DNA from: Ornithoclostridium sp949298505
GTDB lineage: Bacteria; Bacillota; Clostridia; Christensenellales; UBA3700
Reading direction: 5' to 3'
Assembly: GCA_949298505.1 (NCBI GenBank)
Contig: CASFWW010000053.1
Location: 1-18,858 of the forward strand
DNA length: 18,858 nucleotides
Each line of letters starts with the position of its first letter. The stretch's first letter is position 1. The position numbers and the translations under genes were made by a program. The notes beneath the pieces are model-generated. The model was not told the DNA's origin, made no database searches, and saw only the letters and a program-made list of their open reading frames with translations. Shown here in pieces: positions 13,137-18,858 of the stretch.

Positions 13137-15650
13137 TCAGTCGTCATTCATCTTTTTCAATGCGTACTCTGCAACCTCTACCCCCTGCTCAGAGGCTTTC
13201 TTACACCAATATATTGCTTTTTCCCGGTCCTTAGGCACACCTCGTCCGTTCTCATAGCAAACGCCGAGACGGTACTGAGCGAATGCATATCCCTGCTCTG
13301 CCGCCCGGATATACAAGAGGGCGGCTTTTTCGTAATCCGGCGAAACCCCCAGACCTCTCTCATAACAATAACCCAGATTAAACTGCGCAATGATATGCCC
13401 TTGCTCAGCCGCTTTCGCAAACCAATGTGCAGCTTGCGCGTAATCAACGGAAACTACGCTGCCGATGCAATAATAAACACCACGATTAAATTGCCCCATC
13501 GCGTCCCCCTGATCTGCCGCTTTTGCAAACCAATGTGCGGCTTTTTCGTAATCCTGCAAAACTCCGATGCCTTTCACATAGAAATTGCCCAACTTGAATT
13601 GAGCACATATATTTCCATGTTCAGCCGCTTTCGTATACCAATTTACCGCTTTTGCGTAATCACGTGAAACTCCGATGCCGTTCTCATAACAAAGACCCAG
13701 ATAGTATTGAGCGTTTGTATCACCCTGCTCGGCTGCCTTTGTATACCAATAAACAGCTTTCGCGTAATCACGTGAAACTCCGATGCCGTTGTAATAGTAA
13801 TTGCCGAGATTGTATTGTGCCTTGACGTTTCCCTGTTCAGCCGCCTGTGTAAACCAATATACCGCTTGTGCGTGTTCATGCGGACCTGCCAAGCCTTTTT
13901 CATAACAACGTCCCAGATAGTACTGCGCGTTTGTATCACCCTGCTCGGCGGCAATTTCGTACCGATATGCGGCTTTTGTGCGATCCTGTAAAACTCCAAA
14001 GCCCTCCTCATAACAACGCCCCAGATTATACTGCGCCGCAACATGTCCCTTCTCCGCCGCCTTTGTGTACCAGTATACAGCTTGCTCGTAATCCTGCGGG
14101 ACACCCAAACCTTTCTCGTAACAACGCCCCAGATTGTATAGAACCCTGGGATTCCCCATTTCTGCCACTTTTGTATACCAATTTACGGCATCCGAATAAT
14201 CTTGCATAACCTGAAAGCGTTTCCTGTAGCATCTATCCAGTGTACTCTCCCAGAAACTACTCTTCTCCGCCGCCATTGTATACCAATATATCGCCTTTCC
14301 GTAATTCTGCGGCACGCCGATGCCGTCGATATAGCAATCACCGAGCTTACCTTGAGCATAGGAGTCTCCCTGTTCAGCCGCCATTAAGTACAGTTGTACC
14401 GCTTTTTCGTAATTCAGCGGAACTCCGACGCCTTTCTCGTAGCAATAGCCCAAAGCACATTGAGCCATTGCGTCCCCTTTTTCAGCCGCTTCCGTATACC
14501 AGTATACGGCTTTTTTGAAATCGCGCTTTACGCCGGTACCTCTGTAATAGCAATTGCCCAGGCTGCGTTGAGCTTCGGTATGTCCCTGTTCTGCCGCCTT
14601 TGTATACCAATATACGGCTTCTTTGTAGTCTGTTTTCACTCCGATTTTAAATTCGTAGCATTTACCCACCATGAATTGAGCGTCTGCATATCCCTTTACT
14701 GCCGCCACTTTATACCAGTATACGGCTTTATCAAGGTTTCGTATTGTCCCTCTGCCGAAAAAATAACAATCGCCCAGATTGCATTGAGCCCTGGGATCCC
14801 CCTCTCCTAGCGCCTTCGTATACCAATACACGGCTTTTTCGTAGTCGCGTTCTACGCCAGTGCCGTCATAATAACAGGTTCCCAGGTTGCTTTGAGCGTT
14901 TGCATTTCCTTGCTCCGCTGCTTTCGTGTACCAGTATACGGCTTTTTCGTAGTCGCGCTCTACGACGGTGCCGTAGTAATAAAAATTGCCCAGATTGCTT
15001 TGAGCGTTTGCGTTTCCTTGCTCCGCCGCTTTCGTGTACCAGTATACGGCTTTTTCGTAGTCTCGCTCTACGCCGGTGCCGTAATAATAAAAATTACCGA
15101 GGTCGTATTGTGAATCGACATGCCCTTGCTCCGCCGCTTTGGTATACCAGTATACTGCTTTTGCATAATCCCTTTTCTTTCCCCTTCCTTTTTCATACAT
15201 TCGTCCCAGTTTAACCTGCGCCTCAACATATCCCTGTTCCGCCGCCTTCGTGTACCAATAGACGGCTCTTTCACCGTTTTGGCTTTCGTCTTCGTAGAAA
15301 GTACAACCGCCCTGATCTCCCGAAACTTTGACGTTCCCCGTCTCTGCCGTATTTACCTGCACTCTTCCGGCTTCTGCACAGCTCCGCTTTTTGCTTTTTT
15401 CTTTTTCGTACAACCGCCCCAGGTTGAACTGCGCCGAGGAATATCCCTGCTCAGCCGCTCTCGTATACCAGTATTCGGCTTTTTCGTAATCCCGTGAAAC
15501 TCCCAGCCCTTGCTGATAGCAATAGCCCAGATAATTCTGCGCCTCGGAACAGCCTTTTTCTGCAAGATCTGTGAATATGACGATCGCTTCGTTGTAATTT
15601 TTTGCGTCGTAATACGATGTCGCCTTTTCCAGTAAAGCTTCCTCTGTCAT
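13137..15650 (-). CDS. Large Sel1-like (TPR-type) repeat protein
   Basis: 837 residues. After a 34-residue helical start, residues 35-824 form 21 Sel1-like repeats of 36 residues with the pattern AQxxLGxCYxxGxGVxxDYxKA then VYWYTKAAEQG, and a 13-residue partial unit closes the chain. Sel1 repeats stack as alpha-helical solenoids that scaffold protein-protein contacts. Repeat 2 is interrupted by about 41 unrelated residues (86-126), and repeat 12 (466-500) is degenerate and one residue short. There is no signal peptide, membrane segment or enzymatic domain, so it should be cytoplasmic unless exported by an unusual route. The ATG has AAAGGAG upstream. It is monocistronic, with its own consensus promoter and the shared terminator at 13096-13120. 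The binding partner is unknown. Confidence 0.93.
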   Translation of the reverse strand: MTEEALLEKATSYYDAKNYNEAIVIFTDLAEKGCSEAQNYLGYCYQQGLGVSRDYEKAEYWYTRAAEQGYSSAQFNLGRLYEKEKSKKRSCAEAGRVQVNTAETGNVKVSGDQGGCTFYEDESQNGERAVYWYTKAAEQGYVEAQVKLGRMYEKGRGKKRDYAKAVYWYTKAAEQGHVDSQYDLGNFYYYGTGVERDYEKAVYWYTKAAEQGNANAQSNLGNFYYYGTVVERDYEKAVYWYTKAAEQGNANAQSNLGTCYYDGTGVERDYEKAVYWYTKALGEGDPRAQCNLGDCYFFGRGTIRNLDKAVYWYKVAAVKGYADAQFMVGKCYEFKIGVKTDYKEAVYWYTKAAEQGHTEAQRSLGNCYYRGTGVKRDFKKAVYWYTEAAEKGDAMAQCALGYCYEKGVGVPLNYEKAVQLYLMAAEQGDSYAQGKLGDCYIDGIGVPQNYGKAIYWYTMAAEKSSFWESTLDRCYRKRFQVMQDYSDAVNWYTKVAEMGNPRVLYNLGRCYEKGLGVPQDYEQAVYWYTKAAEKGHVAAQYNLGRCYEEGFGVLQDRTKAAYRYEIAAEQGDTNAQYYLGRCYEKGLAGPHEHAQAVYWFTQAAEQGNVKAQYNLGNYYYNGIGVSRDYAKAVYWYTKAAEQGDTNAQYYLGLCYENGIGVSRDYAKAVNWYTKAAEHGNICAQFKLGNFYVKGIGVLQDYEKAAHWFAKAADQGDAMGQFNRGVYYCIGSVVSVDYAQAAHWFAKAAEQGHIIAQFNLGYCYERGLGVSPDYEKAALLYIRAAEQGYAFAQYRLGVCYENGRGVPKDREKAIYWCKKASEQGVEVAEYALKKMNDD

Positions 15651-15696
15651 AGTTTCTCCTTTCGCGATCCAAGCGGATTTTTGCTTTACAGATACT

Positions 15697-15725
15697 ATTA
15701 TAAAGGATTATATTCGGTTTGTCAA
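15697..15725 (-). promoter_or_regulatory. Perfect consensus sigma-A promoter for the Sel1 gene
   Basis: Minus strand TTGACA (15720-15725), 17-base spacer, TATAAT (15697-15702). All twelve consensus bases are matched, so strong constitutive expression is expected unless a repressor acts. The leader is about 40 bases. Confidence 0.85.
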
Positions 15726-15856
15726 TAACTGTACGTTAAGCGTAATACGGTTAGTTGTGCGTCGCCGAGAACAGGCGGGACTGTTTTCCGGGCAGGTCAT
15801 AGTATTCCTCAACTACCTCGTTCAGATAAAAACCGAGGGGTGCGCGGATTTTTCCG

Positions 15857-16459
15857 TCAGCCGTCTTTTCCGTCGCCTTGACCGCTCTTGTCTCCCGGGT
15901 CTCCCTTGTCTCCGTTGCCGTTCTTGTTAAGAATTTTTTCAAAAAGCACACTCAGGCGGCACGGGAAAAGAAGCACGGGCGCGGCGATTGCGCTGACTGC
16001 GCCCTGAAGCACGTTCCACGGCAGATTGACAAGTCCGCCCTGCCACTTGCCTTCCGCAAGCAAAAGACCTTCGGCAAGGAAATACCCCTCCGCCATTATA
16101 AGACCGCCGGCAACGTTGGAAACAGCTGAAAAAACCGTCTTTTTTACCCCTCCGCCCTGCTTAAACGCCTTTTTAAACGTCAGAAAAAGCAAGCCCGCGA
16201 CAAAACCCTCTAAAGCCTTTATCCCCAGAGTGAACGGCGCGTAAAAAGTATAGCCGAGGATAAGATCGCCCAGCGCGCCGCCCAGCCCTCCGGCAAACGC
16301 TCCGGAAACCGGTCCCAATGTGGCGGCGGCGATAAAGATCGCGACGTCGCCGAAGTTGTAGTACCCTCCGCCCGGAAGCGGCACGGATGCTAAGGTGAGC
16401 ACCGCGGTAAGCGCGCTCAACAGCGCGGTCAGCGCCAGTTTTTTTGTTTTTGTCGTCAT
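15857..16459 (-). CDS. ECF transporter S component, riboflavin (RibU-like)
   Basis: 200 residues with five or six hydrophobic segments. It fits the ECF-type S-component family (PF07155-like) through NFGDVAIFIAAATLGPVSGAF (35-55) and then LGDLILGY, followed by YAPFTLGIKALEGFVAG (73-89). S components bind a vitamin and work with the shared EcfA-A'-T energising module, which is not in this window. Substrate assignment rests on the FMN riboswitch directly upstream, not on the protein alone. The ATG at 16457-16459 has AAAAGGAG seven bases upstream and is preferred to the in-frame ATG at 16504. The C-terminal 20 residues are a Gly/Asp/Lys-rich tail (NKNGNGDKGDPGDKSG), unusual for the family. No clear terminator follows. 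Confidence 0.88.
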   Translation of the reverse strand: MTTKTKKLALTALLSALTAVLTLASVPLPGGGYYNFGDVAIFIAAATLGPVSGAFAGGLGGALGDLILGYTFYAPFTLGIKALEGFVAGLLFLTFKKAFKQGGGVKKTVFSAVSNVAGGLIMAEGYFLAEGLLLAEGKWQGGLVNLPWNVLQGAVSAIAAPVLLFPCRLSVLFEKILNKNGNGDKGDPGDKSGQGDGKDG

Positions 16460-16513
16460 AAAACGTCTCCTTTTTTTCTTCGGAAAAGCGCAAAACCGGT
16501 GCAAAAAGACGTG

Positions 16514-16539
16514 AAAAACCCGTCGCGGAATACGACGGG
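16514..16539 (-). terminator. Riboswitch-controlled terminator before ribU
   Basis: Minus-strand CCCGTCG (16533-16539) pairs with CGACGGG (16519-16525) and is followed by five Ts. It lies between the aptamer and the gene, as expected for FMN-induced premature termination. A second hairpin (CGCGC / GCGCG, about 16559-16575) lies between the aptamer and this stem. Confidence 0.85.
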
Positions 16540-16584
16540 CAAGTAAAAACGCAAATTACGCGCGAAATGCGCGCTTTCAACATT

Positions 16585-16706
16585 CTTTCCCATTCTGACT
16601 TTACAGGCGGTTACGGGATCTCACCGTATCGGCTATTGAGGTTGTCGGACTCGTCCGCACAAAGGCGGCATTACCACCGGTCAGCTTTACGCTTGCCCAA
16701 AGAATA
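16585..16706 (-). ncRNA. FMN riboswitch (RFN element)
   Basis: The minus strand carries the conserved RFN blocks in order: CTTTGGGCAAG, GACCGGTGGTAATGCC, then GCGGACGAGTCCGACAA, then ATACGGTGAGATCCCGTAACC and finally GCCTGTAAAGTCAGAATGGGA. These align to the invariant parts of the six-helix FMN aptamer (GAAATTCCC-type arm, GGCGGT, GATxCGGTGAGAT, AGTCxGGATGGGA). With FMN bound, the downstream terminator should form and shut off riboflavin import. Identified by reading, not by a covariance search. Confidence 0.9.
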
Positions 16707-16748
16707 TTTATTTTTTCCGCAACGTAACTGTGCGGTATTTATGAAATA

Positions 16749-16777
16749 AGTATAGCGCAGTTGATATATACAGTCAA
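16749..16777 (-). promoter_or_regulatory. Promoter for the FMN riboswitch-ribU transcript
   Basis: Minus strand TTGACT (16772-16777), 17-base spacer, TATACT (16749-16754). A small CCGCA / TGCGG hairpin (about 16717-16735) sits between the start site and the aptamer. Confidence 0.75.
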
Positions 16778-16901
16778 CTTTATTCAGCCTTTATCGAGTT
16801 TTTTCAGCAAATATCTTATATCTTTTTCCGATCCTTTCAATTTTTTATCGGATGCGTCTGATTAACTTTTCTCTTTACGTATAAACTACATTTCAGAGTT
16901 C
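16778..16901. other. AT-rich spacer without a recognised gene
   Basis: The only structure I see is a six-base inverted repeat TCCGAT / ATCGGA (16827-16832 and 16847-16852) without a T-run. No open reading frame with a ribosome binding site is present. Together with the riboswitch region this completes the non-coding stretch between ribU and the XRE gene. Confidence 0.5.
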
Positions 16902-16928
16902 AAAAAAGCCGTCCCGGATACGGACGAC
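16902..16928 (-). terminator. Intrinsic terminator of the XRE regulator gene
   Basis: Minus-strand GTCGTCC (16922-16928) pairs with GGACGGC (16908-16914), with one G-T pair, and is followed by six Ts. It starts seven bases after the XRE stop codon. Confidence 0.88.
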
Positions 16929-16934
16929 TTTGCT

Positions 16935-17240
16935 TCATTGCAGATTGGTTATCAGCGTCATCACGGCGTTTTTGTCTTTTTCAGACAATTTTCTATACAT
17001 AAGTATCAATTCTTTTTCGGCGCCGCTAAACCCCGAGGTCTTTTCTTCCTCGGCGAAAAACTCTGAAAGCGTTATGCCGAACGCGGAACAGATCGCAGTC
17101 AGCGTCTTAACGGACGGCTGCGTTCCTCTCGAAAACATATTCAGGACCGTAGACTGCGTAAGCCCTGCCTCCAACGCCAGCATATAATAACTCATGCCTC
17201 GTTCTTTTCTCATATCGTCTATCTTTTTTAAAATATCCAT
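16935..17240 (-). CDS. XRE-family transcriptional regulator
   Basis: 101 residues. A Cro/C1-type helix-turn-helix occupies about 4-63: ILKKIDDMRKERGMSYYML, then ALEAGLTQSTVLNMFSRGTQPSVKTL as the recognition portion, then ICSAFGITLSEFF. The C-terminal 30 residues (EKELILMYRKLSEKDKNAVM) form the helical segment seen in many short XRE regulators and probably dimerise the protein. The ATG at 17238-17240 is supported by AGAAGGA about nine bases upstream; a longer reading to 17369 would run through the operator and promoter and is rejected. It is divergent from the three-TM protein gene, and I infer that it represses that gene, and perhaps itself, through the inverted repeat at 17301-17331. Confidence 0.93.
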   Translation of the reverse strand: MDILKKIDDMRKERGMSYYMLALEAGLTQSTVLNMFSRGTQPSVKTLTAICSAFGITLSEFFAEEEKTSGFSGAEKELILMYRKLSEKDKNAVMTLITNLQ

Positions 17241-17300
17241 TATATCACTATCCTTCTGTAACCAATATAGTACACATTTGTTATACATATAAACCCCTTG

Positions 17301-17331
17301 TGTATCATATAAACATTGACAATATGATACA
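17301..17331. promoter_or_regulatory. Inverted-repeat operator, probably for the XRE regulator
   Basis: TGTATCATAT (17301-17310) and ATATGATACA (17322-17331) are perfect inverted ten-base arms separated by 11 bases, so their centres are 21 bases (two helical turns) apart. The right arm lies in the spacer of the plus-strand promoter, and the -35 box sits between the arms. A CATATAAAC direct repeat (17286-17294 and 17306-17314, exactly 20 bases apart) may mark an additional site. Confidence 0.75.
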
Positions 17332-17344
17332 TTTGTAGTATAAT
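17316..17344 (+). promoter_or_regulatory. Perfect consensus promoter of the three-TM protein gene
   Basis: TTGACA (17316-17321), 17-base spacer, TATAAT (17339-17344), matching consensus at every position. The AAAGGAGG ribosome binding site is at 17371-17378. A promoter this strong overlapping an operator suggests tight repression that is lifted by a signal. Confidence 0.88.
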
Positions 17345-17384
17345 GATTAAAAAATATGCTCAGTTGCATACAAAGGAGGACAAA

Positions 17385-18695
17385 ATGGAAGAAAAAACAA
17401 ACCTTGATCTTGCAGACAACACTGCTGCAAAATCAAGCGACGGAAACACTGCCGAAACAGAAAGAAAAACTGAAACCGCTTTTTCTTCAACCGATGACGC
17501 TGCCGACGAAATTCTCGAAAACGGCGTTCCCGTCAGGTATCTGGCAGTAAAGGAGATCAACGACGAAAACCAGTTCGTACGCCGGGCAATAATACGGCTT
17601 TTTAATTGCGGAAACTCTCCTGCCGACATTGTAAAGGCTAAACTCAGCCCGGTAAAGACAGAGACCGACAGTTATCTCGCAGTACATGCCAGCGCCGAAA
17701 TCGATTATTCCGTTTCGGTAGGATACGAGTATACCGTAGAAAGATCGTATTACGACAGCACGACCAAAACGACGAAAACCAAGAAAGAGACTTCTATAGA
17801 CTGGCGTCCGTTAAGCGGAAAAGCTAAATACGACGCAGAAGGCTTCACCAAGATAGGGGACAAAGACGAGGCTGATCGCAGCAAAACGTACGATTTTAAA
17901 AACTCATATTATTTTGCTGAAACCGTACCTTTTTCTCAGGCTTATCCGACCGAAAAACCGGTAAAGCCGTCGTCTCTGGACTTCGCCGCCGCCGAACGCA
18001 GCGCTGCAAGAGATGCAGAATATAATTGCAAAGCCTCTCTCCCCGGAGACCATCAGGAAGATTTTCACGCTTCCGGTACCATCTCGGTTTCAAAAGCTGA
18101 AGTTATCACGGCGAGAGACAGATCTGTTACCTGCAAATACGGCGACACTCAATTGGAATTGCACGGATTTGCGTGCAGCAATCTGGTGAGGGGCGATTAT
18201 CCTCCCGAAGATAAAACCGATTATTCAAACGAGATGATCCAAAAGCACAAATCAAGGCTCAAGTATTTGGATATTGCAGGGATTGCGATGTATTCTTTCA
18301 ACCTGTTTATATCTATCCTTTCGTTTGCCCTGTATTTCGGATCCCAGACTATCTCGAAAGGCGGATATATCGGCATGAGACTTCCTTTCTTCTTTATCGG
18401 CATCGGGTTTTTCGCGTTCTCGGTCTTTTACCGTAAAAAAGAAGTGATAAAATTTTCTATGCTATTAAGCAATTATTCTTCGACGATTCTGGACAAAAAA
18501 ATAGCGGTCCTGAATCAAGTCCTCGAAGAAAAAAATCTTCAACCTCTGTCTGCGGAAGAAAGGAAGGAAATGTCTTCAAACTTCCGTATTCTCTCAACAT
18601 TTAATGACAACAAGCCTTCAAAACTGCACATCGCGTCCGTCGTACTTTTCTGGCTTGTTACCGCGTTCATGTTTTTCTTTATGTTTGCATCATAA
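17385..18695 (+). CDS. Uncharacterised protein with C-terminal three-segment membrane anchor
   Basis: 436 residues; I do not recognise the family. Residues 1-45 are acidic, Ser/Thr-rich and probably disordered. Residues 48-285 look like a beta-rich soluble domain with alternating strands (SAEIDYSVSVGYEYTVERSY, then a TTKTTKTKK loop, then IDWRPLSGKAKYDAEGF). Three hydrophobic segments follow at about 294-319, 331-350 and 413-436. Basic residues before the first (KHKSRLK) and after the second (RKKEVIK) predict a cytoplasmic N-terminal domain, with the extreme C-terminus outside or in the membrane. No signal peptide, enzyme motif or zinc-binding cluster is evident. The ATG at 17385 follows AAAGGAGG by six bases. 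It is divergent from the XRE gene and probably under its control. The right IS30 end begins 24 bases after its stop, with no terminator between. Confidence 0.8.
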   Translation: MEEKTNLDLADNTAAKSSDGNTAETERKTETAFSSTDDAADEILENGVPVRYLAVKEINDENQFVRRAIIRLFNCGNSPADIVKAKLSPVKTETDSYLAVHASAEIDYSVSVGYEYTVERSYYDSTTKTTKTKKETSIDWRPLSGKAKYDAEGFTKIGDKDEADRSKTYDFKNSYYFAETVPFSQAYPTEKPVKPSSLDFAAAERSAARDAEYNCKASLPGDHQEDFHASGTISVSKAEVITARDRSVTCKYGDTQLELHGFACSNLVRGDYPPEDKTDYSNEMIQKHKSRLKYLDIAGIAMYSFNLFISILSFALYFGSQTISKGGYIGMRLPFFFIGIGFFAFSVFYRKKEVIKFSMLLSNYSSTILDKKIAVLNQVLEEKNLQPLSAEERKEMSSNFRILSTFNDNKPSKLHIASVVLFWLVTAFMFFFMFAS

Positions 18696-18718
18696 CTTTT
18701 ATTTCAACATCTTTTCTC

Positions 18719-18858
18719 AAGTGAATTGTCAAACCAAGTGCAACACTTTTTGCAATTCTTGTTCAAATAAATCTGCCGGTGTTTTGTACCCAAGCACTTT
18801 TTTAGGTCTGGCGTTAATTAACGCCAGATTCTTTTTCAGAGTCTTCTCTCTCACGTGA
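18719..18858 (-). mobile_element. Inward-facing 3' end of an IS30-family insertion sequence (right copy)
   Basis: Exact reverse complement of positions 1-140, placed so that the transposase 3' ends of the two copies point toward each other. Sequence inside differs immediately (CTCA before AGTGAATTG here, CTA on the left, CCG in the internal relic), which limits the element's terminal sequence to about AGTGAATTG or slightly less. Confidence 0.85.
18729..18857 (-). CDS. IS30-family transposase, C-terminal 42 residues (partial, right copy)
   Basis: Encodes the same 42 residues as positions 2-130 on the opposite strand, including NARPKKVLGYKTP, and ends at a TGA (18729-18731). The N-terminal part of the gene lies beyond the window. 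Exact identity over the shared length implies recent duplication or gene conversion between copies. Confidence 0.88.
   Translation of the reverse strand, partial: HVREKTLKKNLALINARPKKVLGYKTPADLFEQELQKVLHLV

Noticed and set aside
13137..15650. CRISPR or satellite array from the regular 108 bp DNA periodicity
   Set aside because: The period is three times 36 residues and is fully explained by in-frame Sel1 repeats.
1..18858. Composite transposon carried by the two IS30 copies
   Set aside because: The cargo is core chromosomal genes, including dnaE and murB, and the ends coincide with the sequence edges, which fits repeat-limited assembly better.
1..18858. tRNA or rRNA genes
   Set aside because: I saw no T-loop GGTTCGAATCC-type signature or rRNA-like conserved segment on either strand.

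Overview
The window reads as chromosomal DNA of a low-to-mid GC Gram-positive bacterium of the class Clostridia. The evidence is the clostridial core block murB - PHP phosphatase - whiA - dnaE - pfkA, strong AGGAGG-type ribosome binding sites, consensus sigma-A promoters, an FMN riboswitch and a TRAP-family (mtrB) protein. A gut lineage is plausible but cannot be shown from sequence alone.

Layout. Both ends of the window carry the same 140 bp in inverted orientation: the 3' end of an IS30-family transposase gene plus its terminal sequence, both pointing inward. Going left to right: (1) 174-1831, a two-gene minus-strand operon (zinc alcohol dehydrogenase, then a DUF1349 protein) with its own promoter. 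(2) 2038-4611, a minus-strand operon mtrB (TRAP) - pfkA (ATP-dependent phosphofructokinase) - PPi-type phosphofructokinase, ended by a strong terminator. (3) 4779-10160, a tightly packed minus-strand operon PHP phosphatase - whiA - dnaE, with start/stop overlaps and a promoter in front of the PHP gene. (4) 10161-10770, a gene-poor stretch with a promoter, a 35 bp relic of the same IS30 end, a frameshifted coding remnant and two 36 bp direct repeats, the second reaching the stop codon of murB. (5) 10771-11655 murB (minus), divergent from a YitT-family membrane protein (11885-13009, plus), which ends in a bidirectional terminator. (6) 13137-15650 a large Sel1-repeat protein (minus) with a perfect consensus promoter. 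(7) 15857-16777 a RibU-like riboflavin ECF S component (minus) under an FMN riboswitch with terminator. (8) 16935-18695 a divergent pair: an XRE-family repressor (minus) and an unrecognised 436-residue protein with three C-terminal membrane segments (plus), sharing a promoter region with a near-perfect operator.

How the parts fit. Regions 2-5 are housekeeping: replication (DnaE), division control (WhiA), peptidoglycan precursor synthesis (MurB) and the committed step of glycolysis in two cofactor versions. The orthodox clostridial order normally has rapZ and yvcK between the PHP gene and whiA. Both are absent here, and murB has been separated from PHP by mobile-element debris. Regions 6-8 are more accessory in character.

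Most interesting leads: the orphan TRAP protein with Asn in place of one of three key RNA-binding residues; the XRE/three-TM divergon with its operator; the IS30 relic and paired 36 bp repeats breaking the murB operon; and the long Sel1 array with an inserted linker.
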